DNA from: Ignavibacteria bacterium | Lineage (GTDB): Bacteria; Bacteroidota; Ignavibacteria; Tepidaquicellales; Tepidaquicellaceae | Reading direction: 5' to 3' | DNA: 64,000 nucleotides | NCBI GenBank assembly: GCA_016710985.1 | Contig: JADJTX010000009.1 | Coordinates: 124,001-188,000 of the forward strand | Part shown: piece by piece, positions 1 through 7,727 of the stretch | How the letters are laid out: each line of letters starts with the position of its first letter | Numbering within the stretch: position 1 is the first letter of the stretch | Notes under the pieces: model-generated | What the model saw: the letters and a program-made list of their open reading frames with translations, nothing else | Database searches by the model: none | What the model was told of the DNA's origin: nothing | Translations under genes and position numbers: made by a program

Positions 1-690
1 GTCAGCTCTGTTAATATAAGAAATTTTTTCAACTACATCATCAAACAACTCAATGCGGATCCCTGTTTCATCTTCATATGCTGCGATCACTTCTATCGTA
101 TCACCCCGAACCCTGAATGTACCTCTTTTGAAGTCAACGTCATTTCTCACATAATGAATGTCAATCAGTTTTGACAGAAGTCTTTTCCGTGAGATTTTTT
201 CCCCTACCTTTACAACTAAAACCTGCTGAGCATATTCATCCGGCGCTCCAATCCCGTAAATACAGCTTACTGATGATATTACAATTACATCCTTTCTACC
301 TTCCAATATAGAAGCCGTAGCTCTGAGACGAAGCCTGTCTATTTCTTCATTAATGGACAGGTCTTTTTGAATGTAAGTATCCGAAGAGGGAATGTAGGCT
401 TCCGGCTGATAATAGTCATAATATGAAATAAAAAACTCTACGCGGTTATTGGGAAAAAATCTTTTGAACTCACCGTAAAGCTGCGCAGCAAGGGTTTTAT
501 TATGCGACATTACAAGTACCGGCTTGCCGATGTTTTCAATGACGTTTGAAACGGAGAAAGTTTTACCGGAACCTGTCACACCAAGAAATGTCTGATGTTT
601 GTCCCCTCTTAAAACTCCTTCGGTTAATTCTTTTATTGCCTTCGGCTGATCACCTGCAGGCTGGTAACTTGATTCTAATTTAAAGTTCAT
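1..690 (-). CDS. uvrB: UvrABC excinuclease subunit B, N-terminal part (truncated by window edge)
   Basis: UvrB is the damage-verifying helicase-like subunit of nucleotide excision repair; it is loaded by UvrA and then recruits UvrC. The first 230 residues are visible, starting at the ATG at 690 and open to the window edge. They contain the UvrB N-terminal signature (YQPAGDQPKAI), a Walker A motif GVTGSGKT at about residues 37-44, and the tyrosine-rich beta-hairpin region YYDYYQPEAYIP that clamps damaged DNA. The order and spacing match canonical UvrB. The rest of the helicase and the C-terminal UvrC-binding domain lie outside the window. No clear promoter was recognised upstream. Family identification is very secure. 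Confidence 0.97.
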   Translation of the reverse strand, partial: MNFKLESSYQPAGDQPKAIKELTEGVLRGDKHQTFLGVTGSGKTFSVSNVIENIGKPVLVMSHNKTLAAQLYGEFKRFFPNNRVEFFISYYDYYQPEAYIPSSDTYIQKDLSINEEIDRLRLRATASILEGRKDVIVISSVSCIYGIGAPDEYAQQVLVVKVGEKISRKRLLSKLIDIHYVRNDVDFKRGTFRVRGDTIEVIAAYEDETGIRIELFDDVVEKISYINRAD

Positions 691-889
691 TTTTTTTCTT
701 TGAAGGATAACTCTTTTAAATCACATTATTTCATGATTTGAAACACTATTTTTCTTTTGTATGAGTTATTTTAAAATTTGTATGAACGGGATTTCTTATT
801 TGAATTTATTCCTGAGATATGTTTGAGTCCTGTTACGAATTTAAAAAGCAGGAAAAGAATAATTCTGCCTGACTATTTTTTTATTTACA

Positions 890-1155
890 TTATTCAATAC
901 TTGTTATCAGCATAATTTCTCTCAGTATGTTATTGATGATTTCAAGTTCCTCAATATCTCCTGATTTTACAACGGCTTTACCTTTTGTATGAGCGATGAT
1001 CGCAATTTGTTCACAGTGAATTATATCATAGCCGGTTGCCTTCTGAAGCTGTAGAATTACATCGTCCCATGTGTGTGGAATTAAACAAAATTAATTTTCT
1101 TAGTTCACACACTACTTCATCTGTTGCTTCCTTTTTTTAAATAGTTTGTATCCAT
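890..1155 (-). pseudogene. clpS: ATP-dependent Clp protease adaptor ClpS, frame-disrupted
   Basis: ClpS delivers N-degron substrates to ClpAP/ClpCP. Read in the minus direction from an ATG at 1155, the sequence gives ClpS-like text in different frames. An N-terminal piece ends ELRKLILFN. A C-terminal piece starts PHTWDDVILQLQKATGYD and continues through CEQIAIIAHTKGKAVVKSG, which matches the ClpS core (LILFNDDxHTWDDVI and HxxGKA). The stretch between LFN and PHTWDD is shifted and lacks the Asp pair expected in the N-degron pocket. A second shift lies at the run of seven A/T at 1132-1138. The first lesion fits a homopolymer error; the second, with missing codons, looks more like a real deletion. 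Either the gene is decayed or the assembly has two errors here. Confidence 0.7.
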
Positions 1156-1166
1156 AGATCTTAAAT

Positions 1167-2411
1167 TTAATTTCTCGAAAACCGGCAGAGCAGGTCGCAT
1201 ATCATGTCCTGCTTATTTCTTTCCTGGTTAGCGCCGCCGCCGAATCCGTTCATTGCAATATAAAAGATCAGTAATTCATTATCCCTCGAAACAGCATATC
1301 CTGACAGTGAACTTACAGAATTCAGAGTACCTGTTTTAGCATGAACATTCTTCTCCGCTTCAGTTCCTATCATACGGTTTCGCAATGTACCGTCCAGACC
1401 GGCAATTGCCAGTGAGCTGTAAAAATAATCAAAATTCTTTTCATCATCATACATATACTTCAATAGTCTTATATAAAGATCTGAATTTACCACATTAAAT
1501 CTCGATAGACCTGAGCCTTCGAGTATTTCAAAAATACCACGTGGATTTCCTATTGAAGTTAAAAAATCAATTACTGCTAATTCGCCTTTCTCAAGCGTCC
1601 CGGGAGGTGTTGAGAATTTTGCACCAATGACTTTGAATATAGTTATTGCCGAATGATTATCACTTTCCTTATTCATACGCGACAGGACATCAAAAATTGT
1701 ATGTGATACAACCGCTATTTCCTTTGATGCACTTGGTGTCACTCCTGCGATCACTATACCGCCTACACTAACTCCTGACAAGATTAAATTTTCAGAAAGC
1801 AGTTCTGCCGCCATTGCTGCCGGATCAAACCCACCCGGATTCTTATTAAGATTAATTCCGCTGACATAAGGCCAGTATCCTTGTTTTGTATCACCCTGAT
1901 AGTAGTTGGCAATTCCATAATGAGCGTCGTCAAGATAAGATTCATCATAAACAATGTTCCCGGTTATCTCTTTAATATTCTTTTCTGAAACAATTTTTGC
2001 AAGATATATAATATCAGAGGAGCTAAGATCCGGATCACCATATCCTTTCAGATATAAATTACCGTGTATTATTCCGTCATTTATATCGCTGTCATCGGTA
2101 TAAACAATTGTTTTAAAATCATAATTAATTCCGAGAACATCTATGGCAGTGGATGCTGTAATGAGTTTTGTAATTGAGGCAGGGATCATTTTTTCCTGTG
2201 GATTCAGTTCGTATAATAAATCATACTTGTCAGCACTGGTGATCTGTATCGAAACTTTGCAATTGACCGAATTGACTATTGAGTTAATACCTTCTGCTAA
2301 TTCTTCCGTTTTATCGTTTGCAGTAACAAAATCATTAGAAAGTGTTCCTATAGATAAATAAAGTAAGCAAAGAATACAACATGCCTGTTTGTAAAATTTA
2401 TTTATTCTCAT
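1167..2411 (-). CDS. dacB: D-alanyl-D-alanine carboxypeptidase/endopeptidase (PBP4 type, peptidase S13)
   Basis: A penicillin-binding-protein-4 type enzyme that trims or cleaves peptidoglycan peptide cross-links in the periplasm. The 414-residue protein has an N-terminal signal segment (about residues 8-25). All three serine penicilloyl-transferase motifs are present: SITK at 79-82, SDN at 250-252 and KTG at 359-361, followed by the GTLNSVSSLSGY stretch common in DacB. The large insert between the first two motifs is typical of the S13 family. It heads a minus-strand group with the Nudix and MazG genes, which lie 15 and 20 bases apart, although this gene is the most downstream of the three. 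The gap to the broken clpS is only 11 bases. Confidence 0.93.
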   Translation of the reverse strand: MRINKFYKQACCILCLLYLSIGTLSNDFVTANDKTEELAEGINSIVNSVNCKVSIQITSADKYDLLYELNPQEKMIPASITKLITASTAIDVLGINYDFKTIVYTDDSDINDGIIHGNLYLKGYGDPDLSSSDIIYLAKIVSEKNIKEITGNIVYDESYLDDAHYGIANYYQGDTKQGYWPYVSGINLNKNPGGFDPAAMAAELLSENLILSGVSVGGIVIAGVTPSASKEIAVVSHTIFDVLSRMNKESDNHSAITIFKVIGAKFSTPPGTLEKGELAVIDFLTSIGNPRGIFEILEGSGLSRFNVVNSDLYIRLLKYMYDDEKNFDYFYSSLAIAGLDGTLRNRMIGTEAEKNVHAKTGTLNSVSSLSGYAVSRDNELLIFYIAMNGFGGGANQERNKQDMICDLLCRFSRN

Positions 2412-2426
2412 AATGTTTATTTTTAT

Positions 2427-2864
2427 TTATAATATGTATTTTGAAATTAACTTGTACGCCTGTTTTAAAGTTTTGCGTGATTGTTTAAAAGTTATAAGTT
2501 TTTCACCCGCACTTGCAGTGCACCATTTATAATTGATGATTTCATTTTTATCAATTTTAACCCGTTTGGTTTTTGACCTTGCTATGAAATAGCTGACTTC
2601 CTTCCTGACTTTGTAATCATTTTTATTTAAATAAACATAATTTTCAGAAAGCAGTATTTTCCTGGACATAAATTCTACATCATCTATTCCGGCTTCTTCA
2701 TGAAGCTCACGTTTAGCTGTCTCAATTGCTGTTTCACCCTTGTCTTTGTGGCCTTTTGCAAAAGACCAGTGACCTTTTTTGTGCTTTAAAATCAGAAATT
2801 TTAAAGAGCGGGGAAATTTGTAATACAGAATCACACCAACAGACTTATCTTTTAACGCCGGCAA
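2427..2864 (-). CDS. Nudix hydrolase, diadenosine-tetraphosphatase-like
   Basis: A 145-residue Nudix family pyrophosphohydrolase. The complete Nudix box G-x5-E-x7-REL-x-EE-x-G-I occupies residues 38-60. The opening pattern (GVILYY, LILKHKKGHWSFAKGHKDKGE) resembles asymmetric Ap4A hydrolases of the NUDT2/bis(5'-nucleosyl)-tetraphosphatase branch more than ADP-ribose or MutT types, so cleavage of dinucleoside polyphosphates is the best guess. It lies 20 bases downstream of mazG and 15 bases upstream of dacB on the same strand, so the three are probably co-transcribed. Two neighbouring nucleotide-cleaning enzymes (MazG and Nudix) suggest a housecleaning role. The substrate cannot be fixed from sequence alone. 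Confidence 0.88.
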   Translation of the reverse strand: MPALKDKSVGVILYYKFPRSLKFLILKHKKGHWSFAKGHKDKGETAIETAKRELHEEAGIDDVEFMSRKILLSENYVYLNKNDYKVRKEVSYFIARSKTKRVKIDKNEIINYKWCTASAGEKLITFKQSRKTLKQAYKLISKYIL

Positions 2865-2884
2865 ATCTCTCCACTTTAGTTTTT

Positions 2885-3670
2885 TTAATCAATTTCTGTC
2901 TCAACTTTTGCTTTATTCCAGATCAGATCCATTTCTTCAAGAGTCATCTCTTCCAGGACTTTGTTATTATCTTCAGCATACTTTTCTATTTTCTGAAATC
3001 TTTCCCTGAATTTTCTTATTGTCTTTCTTAAAGCATCTTCCGGATTAATTTTTAAATATCTTGAATAGTTTACAATTGAAAACAAAACATCACCGAATTC
3101 ATCTTCAATTTCTTTGATTGGCTTTCCGGCATTAACATTATCCCTTAATTCGTTTATCTCTTCTGTGATCTTATCAAAGACCGGCTTCTCATCTTTCCAG
3201 TCAAATCCTACCTTCGATGCTTTTTCCTGTATCCGGAATGCCTTAAGCAACGCAGGAAGCTCCTCAGGAATTCCGTCTATAACAGACTTTCTGCCTTCCT
3301 TTTTTTTCAACTGCTCCCAGTTTCTTTTGACCTCCTCGCTGTCTTTGACCTTTACATCTCCGAAAACATGCGGGTGTCTTTCGATAAGTTTATTTGTTTC
3401 AAATTCTATTACATCCTTTAAAGTGAAATCATTATTCTCTTCTGCAATATTAGAATGAAAGATCACCTGCAAAAGAATGTCTCCGAGCTCCTTCTTAAGT
3501 TCAGGCATGTTGTTTTCATCAATTGCCTCAAGAACTTCATACGTTTCTTCCAGCAAACATCTCCTCAGGGATAAATGCGTCTGTATTCTGTCCCACGGAC
3601 AGTCTTTTCTCAATCTCTTAACAATATCTACAAAATCGTTAAACTCTGTTAAAGGGTTCTCTTTATTCAA
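2885..3670 (-). CDS. mazG: Nucleoside triphosphate pyrophosphohydrolase MazG
   Basis: MazG hydrolyses (d)NTPs to NMP plus pyrophosphate, cleaning the nucleotide pool and, in some bacteria, affecting ppGpp levels. The 261-residue protein shows the typical double-domain MazG layout. The first domain contains LRKDCPWDRIQTHLSLRRCLLEETYEVLEAID, including the EExxE metal-binding helix. The second repeats the fold with an EIxELxD segment and EDEFGDVLFSIVNYSRY near residues 185-205. Length is close to that of E. coli MazG. It is the first gene of a likely three-gene minus-strand unit with the Nudix hydrolase and dacB. The upstream intergenic region carries an inverted repeat element at 3728-3856. Confidence 0.95.
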   Translation of the reverse strand: MNKENPLTEFNDFVDIVKRLRKDCPWDRIQTHLSLRRCLLEETYEVLEAIDENNMPELKKELGDILLQVIFHSNIAEENNDFTLKDVIEFETNKLIERHPHVFGDVKVKDSEEVKRNWEQLKKKEGRKSVIDGIPEELPALLKAFRIQEKASKVGFDWKDEKPVFDKITEEINELRDNVNAGKPIKEIEDEFGDVLFSIVNYSRYLKINPEDALRKTIRKFRERFQKIEKYAEDNNKVLEEMTLEEMDLIWNKAKVETEID

Positions 3671-3727
3671 ATTTCGGGTTTCTAAAAGATAAAAATTTTA
3701 ATGCTTTAATTCAGTAACGAAATTTAT

Positions 3728-3856
3728 TCAATTTGGAAATTGGGATTTCGGATTTGGGATTATTTATTTTGATCTAACACAAAGTGTTTGCCCACAAATA
3801 AAAATAAATTCCAAATTCGAATTCCCCAATTCCAAATCAAGTAAATTCCAAATCAG
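3728..3856. repeat. Intergenic inverted repeat of TTGGGATT-type words
   Basis: The left arm (about 3728-3762) is built from words such as GGAAATTGGGATTTCGG. The right arm (about 3806-3856) holds the reverse-complement type words CCAAATTC, CCCCAATTCC and CCAAATC. The two could fold into a long imperfect hairpin. An almost identical left arm occurs at 48400-48436, and reverse-complement words recur at 37637-37667. It lies between the divergent mazG and semialdehyde dehydrogenase genes. Confidence 0.75.
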
Positions 3857-3917
3857 ATAATTTTCCTTTAAATTGAAAACCAAAACCTTTACTTTTCTTT
3901 CTCAAAATTAAAACATT

Positions 3918-5378
3918 ATGAAAACAAATTATCCCGAAGTAAAGAATTACATAGCCGGTGAATTTACCAAAAACGGACACAAGACACTTGATGTGCTGTG
4001 CCCCCTGGACGGAAAAGTAATTTCAACCGTTCCCCTTTCCGGCAAAAAGGATCTCGATGATGCAGTAAAGTCAGCGTCAGAAGCTTATACAAAATGGTCG
4101 GTAGTTCCGATTAAAGAAAGAGTACAGGTATTTTACAAATATAAGACTTTACTTGAAAATAATCTGATGGAGCTGGCTGAACTAACTCACATAGAAAACG
4201 GCAAAACTTTAGATGAAGCTAAGGCTGAAGTAGAGAAAAGTATAGAGCTTACTGAATTTGCCTGTTCTCTTCCGCAATTGATCGGCGGCGAAATTCTCGA
4301 AGTGAGCTCAGGAGTCGAATGCAGGATCGAACATAAGCCAATTGGAGTGGTAGCATCAATTGGTCCGTTTAATTTCCCCCACATGGTTCCTCACTGGACT
4401 ATCCCTAATGCTATTGCACTTGGAAACTGCATGATATTAAAACCATCGGAGCATGTTCCGATTTCATCTAACCGTATTGCAGAGATGCTGAAAGAAGCCG
4501 GTCTTCCTGACGGAGTTTTTAATGTTGTAAATGGTGACAGGGAAATTGTTGAAGCCATTTGTGATCATCCGGGAATTGCTGCTGTGTCATTTGTCGGCTC
4601 AACTAAAGTCGCAAAGATAGTTTACAAACGCGCAACATCTAATCTGAAAAGATGCCTTGCACTCGGCGGTGCGAAGAATCATTTGATAGTTCTTCCCGAT
4701 GCTCATCCTGAAATGACTGCTAATAATGTTACGGCATCAATGTCAGGCTGTGCCGGTCAGAGATGCATGGCGGCATCTGCAATGGTTGGCGTTGGAAATA
4801 TTGATGACATAGTGGATAAGATCGTAGATGAAGCAAAAAAAATAATTCCGGGGAAAAATCTCGGCTCGGTGATCACAAAAGAAGCAAAAGACAGAATTGA
4901 AAGATATATTTCCGAAGCTGAAAAACTTGGCGCGAAAGTATTGGTGGACGGAAGAAATGCATCGGTCGAAGGCAAAGAAGGCGGGTTCTATGTAGGACCG
5001 ACTGTAATTGATTTTGTAACTCCCGATATGGCTATTGCAAAAGAAGAAGTTTTCGGACCCGTGATAGCGATCATTCGTGCGAAAAATATTGAGGAAGCCG
5101 TAATAATTGAAAACAGTTCAGAGTATGGAAACGCAGCATCTGTCTTTACACAAAGCGGAGCTGCTGCAAGATATATAATGGATCATGCCAGCGCCGGAAT
5201 GATAGGAGTTAATATAGGAGTTCCTGTTCCTAGAGAACCATTTTCCTTCGGAGGATGGAATGAATCGAAATTCGGAGTGTGTGACATTACGGGGAAGAGT
5301 TCGATTGAGTTCTGGACACAGCTGAAGAAGACGACTACGAAGTGGAATCCGGAGGCGAAGAAGAACTGGATGAGTTAG
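3918..5378 (+). CDS. mmsA: CoA-acylating methylmalonate-/malonate-semialdehyde dehydrogenase
   Basis: This 486-residue aldehyde dehydrogenase family protein matches the CoA-acylating methylmalonate-semialdehyde dehydrogenases (MmsA/IolA). These convert methylmalonate semialdehyde to propionyl-CoA, or malonate semialdehyde to acetyl-CoA, using NAD and CoA. Visible hallmarks are the substrate/cofactor segment GPFNFPHMVPHWTIP near 149-163, the catalytic-cysteine segment SGCAGQRCMA with Cys at about 283, and KEEVFGPV toward the C-terminus. The family acts in valine, inositol and beta-alanine/pyrimidine breakdown. Here an aminotransferase (7728), a nucleobase transporter (15903) and dihydropyrimidinase (17544) nearby make a beta-alanine route plausible. 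The start ATG at 3918 follows an A-rich leader with no strong Shine-Dalgarno. Identification to family is secure; the physiological substrate is inferred. Confidence 0.94.
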   Translation: MKTNYPEVKNYIAGEFTKNGHKTLDVLCPLDGKVISTVPLSGKKDLDDAVKSASEAYTKWSVVPIKERVQVFYKYKTLLENNLMELAELTHIENGKTLDEAKAEVEKSIELTEFACSLPQLIGGEILEVSSGVECRIEHKPIGVVASIGPFNFPHMVPHWTIPNAIALGNCMILKPSEHVPISSNRIAEMLKEAGLPDGVFNVVNGDREIVEAICDHPGIAAVSFVGSTKVAKIVYKRATSNLKRCLALGGAKNHLIVLPDAHPEMTANNVTASMSGCAGQRCMAASAMVGVGNIDDIVDKIVDEAKKIIPGKNLGSVITKEAKDRIERYISEAEKLGAKVLVDGRNASVEGKEGGFYVGPTVIDFVTPDMAIAKEEVFGPVIAIIRAKNIEEAVIIENSSEYGNAASVFTQSGAAARYIMDHASAGMIGVNIGVPVPREPFSFGGWNESKFGVCDITGKSSIEFWTQLKKTTTKWNPEAKKNWMS

Positions 5379-5382
5379 GATT

Positions 5383-5418
5383 TGTAAGATTTATAAGATT
5401 CGTAAGATTTTTAAGATT
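5383..5418 (+). repeat. Short tandem word repeat (TAAGATT units)
   Basis: Directly after the mmsA stop the sequence repeats TAAGATT with drift (GTAAGATTTATAAGATTCG and so on), about five units in one orientation. It belongs to the same class of degenerate word repeats found in many intergenic regions of the window. No opposing arm of comparable length was seen. Confidence 0.6.
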
Positions 5419-5489
5419 AAAATAATTTTATTACTATAATAAGTGTAAGTTATAATCTAAGAACCACCGTTGTGATTATACCAGATTAA

Positions 5490-5672
5490 ATGAAGATTAA
5501 ATCTAACATCGAACAAGAAGTTCAAAAAATATTTGAATCCAAAATTGATTTTCACAGGAGTCAAGCACAACTTCCGATTAAAGAAAAAATAAAAATATTG
5601 ATAGAGCTGCAAAAAATAGGAAAGCTTGCAAACCCGGAAAGAACAAAAGACAAGAAGATTTGGGAGATATAG
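5490..5672 (+). CDS. Small hypothetical protein, antitoxin-like
   Basis: A 60-residue charged protein with the core QAQLPIKEKIKILIELQKI. The pattern (hydrophilic N-terminus, then LPxxEKIKILxxLQ, then a basic tail ending in W) resembles short proteins that often sit upstream of AbiEii-type nucleotidyltransferase toxins or other toxin-antitoxin partners. No partner toxin follows here; the next gene encodes a secreted glycine-rich protein. It may be an orphan antitoxin-like remnant. Coding status is plausible but not proven, because the gene is very short and has no clear ribosome-binding site. Confidence 0.5.
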   Translation: MKIKSNIEQEVQKIFESKIDFHRSQAQLPIKEKIKILIELQKIGKLANPERTKDKKIWEI

Positions 5673-5704
5673 AATAATTGATTAATTCTAAAACTTAAAT
5701 CATA

Positions 5705-6103
5705 ATGCGAGAAAAATTATTAGTTCTGTTTTCAGTTGTTTTAATCTCCGGTTTCATTTCTACGAGACAACTTTTAGCCGGCGATATAAAAATTATCAAA
5801 AAGGTTTCAGGGAAAAATTATAAGCTGCAGGAATTAAAAAATAATTTTTTAAAAACAAACACTGATAAAATTTCCACAGCTGCTTTTAAAACTGAAGGTA
5901 CCGCAATGTCAAAAACTTCAGGAATGCTGCTTGGAGGTGGCATAGGGCTTGTTGCCGGCGGATTAATAGGAGGAGTTTTAGCAAGCAATTCGAATGATGA
6001 TAATCCGATAGATGAAGGGTTAAACATTGGCGGAGGAATATTGCTCGGTGGATTATCAGGGCTTGTCGTTGGCGGACTGACAGGATACCTTCTTGGAAAG
6101 TAA
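5705..6103 (+). CDS. Secreted glycine-zipper protein, hypothetical
   Basis: A 132-residue protein with an N-terminal signal peptide (about residues 5-25, ending near LLAGD). Its C-terminal half consists of two glycine-rich hydrophobic stretches, GMLLGGGIGLVAGGLIGGVLA and GGGILLGGLSGLVVGGLTGYLLG. These form a glycine-zipper hairpin of the kind found in small envelope proteins. The short loop between the stretches is acidic and Asn-rich (NSNDDNPIDEG). No enzyme motif is visible. It probably inserts into or associates with a membrane of the envelope; the function is unknown. It starts 32 bases after the antitoxin-like gene. Confidence 0.7.
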   Translation: MREKLLVLFSVVLISGFISTRQLLAGDIKIIKKVSGKNYKLQELKNNFLKTNTDKISTAAFKTEGTAMSKTSGMLLGGGIGLVAGGLIGGVLASNSNDDNPIDEGLNIGGGILLGGLSGLVVGGLTGYLLGK

Positions 6104-6155
6104 CTTAACAACGGTTATAGTATTACTAAAATTTAGATCAACCCAAGCTTACTTT

Positions 6156-6962
6156 CTAATCCTTTTTTATATCAAACTCCCCGTTAAGATCTTTCATTAA
6201 GTTTCTTATGAGCTCAAGCTGTGCGGGAAGAAATGAAGTAGATCTTACAATAGCGTTTCTTTTCCTTTCAGAAGCCCATCCAATTACTTCACTTATGTAT
6301 TCAACATTATATGTTATCAGCTTTGCCGGAGTCTTCGCAAAAGCTTCACGAATGTCACTGTTCAAATTTATTCCGTTAAAAAGATTATTGAATGTAATAC
6401 TTCTCATGGAGTCAATTAACACAGGCCGGAAAACCCTGTTGACAGCTTTAATTTCTTCTATCAGCCTCTTTTGATCTGTTTCCTGCCGCTCTGCAAATTT
6501 AATGGAAATAATATTATCCCACAGACTTATGTCAGAAACTAATTTCCTGTTTTTAAAATACCGTAAACTTCCGGAATTAATCAGCTGATCAAGATTCGCA
6601 TTAGCAGGAACAGGCATATCAACTTCCATTAAGAAACTCGCCTGATAGTAAGTTAATAATGTAGTATTTTTTTTAACTTCAACACTGTCAAGTGTTTCAA
6701 TTAAAGAACTAAGTACGCTTATCAGAAGTTTTTTTCGTTCTATAGCTTTAGAAATTTGTATAGAATCTTCTGCAAGTTCGTAATATAACCCAACAGCCAT
6801 TTCCTTTGCTCTCTCCTTTTCAACCATATGATCTCTTAAATTCTCCGTAAGGAACCCGGCAGTAATGGCAAGGAAAAGCATAAAAAATTCAAGAGCATAG
6901 TGCTTCCATTTCTTTTCACCTTTTTCCGGAGCATCATGATAATATTTATGTTCTATTTCCAT
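6156..6962 (-). CDS. Single-span membrane protein, hypothetical (Bacteroidota-type)
   Basis: A 268-residue protein with a short His/Lys-rich cytoplasmic N-terminus. One membrane segment follows at about residues 26-42 (YALEFFMLFLAITAGFLTENLRDH), then a long, mostly helical soluble region. The KKWKHYxxEFFMLFLAI...ENxRDH pattern is common in hypothetical proteins of Bacteroidota and relatives, but I do not know a function. No catalytic motif or repeat was recognised. It is transcribed alone on the minus strand, with a repeat-containing gap upstream before the transposon-like element. Confidence 0.75.
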   Translation of the reverse strand: MEIEHKYYHDAPEKGEKKWKHYALEFFMLFLAITAGFLTENLRDHMVEKERAKEMAVGLYYELAEDSIQISKAIERKKLLISVLSSLIETLDSVEVKKNTTLLTYYQASFLMEVDMPVPANANLDQLINSGSLRYFKNRKLVSDISLWDNIISIKFAERQETDQKRLIEEIKAVNRVFRPVLIDSMRSITFNNLFNGINLNSDIREAFAKTPAKLITYNVEYISEVIGWASERKRNAIVRSTSFLPAQLELIRNLMKDLNGEFDIKKD

Positions 6963-7193
6963 TTATTTATTTTGATTTTTTAGAGTAACATAAAATAGAT
7001 ATTTCATAAATTAATTTAAGTAAAAATAAATTTATTGATTTTAAATTAGCTTCAATTACTAATTTGCAAAACCTGACAATTCACAATTGACGATTAACAA
7101 TTAACGAATAACGGTTTTTTGCCTGATTTAAGAATTTCTATATTCTATTATTTTATGCAAATTTAGGAAGTAAAGGATTTAATATGATAATAT

Positions 7194-7693
7194 AAAAACC
7201 GTTTAAACGGTTTTTTATGAAAGGGATAAGATGGGTACTTCATTGATCAGGATTTGGATTCATGCATGGTTCAGTGTTAAAGATTTAATGCCGTTAATAA
7301 TTGATTCACTTGAAAAAAATATTCACTTTAAAATTAAGAATAAAATAGAAAAAGAGTTTAAATCTTTTGTAAAAATATCAACGGAACTGAGAATCATATA
7401 CATATATTATTCATGCTGAATCCGATTTACAATGTTGCAGATATTATGAAAAACATAAAAGGTGAGTCGTCTCACTGGGTCAATCAGAACAGATTCATTG
7501 ACGCAAAGTTTTCATGGCAGAAGAGCTATGATGCAGTTTCTGTAAGTGAGTCAATGCTGGAATTTGTTGACAGATTCATTTCTAATCAAAAAGAATATCA
7601 TATGAAGATTACCTTTCCTGAGGAAAGAGCTCTGATTCTGAAAAAATTTATAAATCACCCTGATAATAAAACCGTTTAAACGGTTTTATTATC
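7194..7693 (+). mobile_element. IS200/RAYT-like element bounded by AAAACCGTTT palindromes
   Basis: A 500-base unit starts at a 22-base perfect palindrome (7194-7215) and ends at a 32-base perfect palindrome (7662-7693). Both share the core AAACCGTTTAAACGGTTT. The only gene inside is a Y1-type (HUH) transposase in two frames. Hairpins at both ends plus a single small Y1 transposase is the expected layout of IS200/IS605 or REP-associated (RAYT) elements. The right palindrome overlaps the transposase stop codon. No other copy of the palindrome was noticed in this window. Confidence 0.75.
7231..7679 (+). pseudogene. tnpA: IS200-like Y1 (HUH) transposase, frame-disrupted and lacking the catalytic tyrosine
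   Basis: Y1 transposases nick and join single-stranded DNA using an HxH metal site and one tyrosine. The N-terminal part (from ATG 7231) reads MGTSLIRIWIHAWFSVK, and the C-terminal part reads through NHIHILFMLNPIYNVAD, KGESSHWVN and FSWQKSYDAVSVSES to the stop at 7679. The two lie in different frames. One extra T in the run at 7365-7368 would join them into about 150 residues, the usual family length. The HUH motif (NHIHI) is intact. At the site where the family has Tyr (Y-I-x-N-Q near the C-terminus), this copy has Phe (RFISNQ). Even if the frame break is an assembly error, the catalytic residue appears lost, so the element is probably inactive. Confidence 0.8.
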
Positions 7694-7727
7694 AACATTT
7701 CTCTAAAAAATTAACTAACATCCAAAA

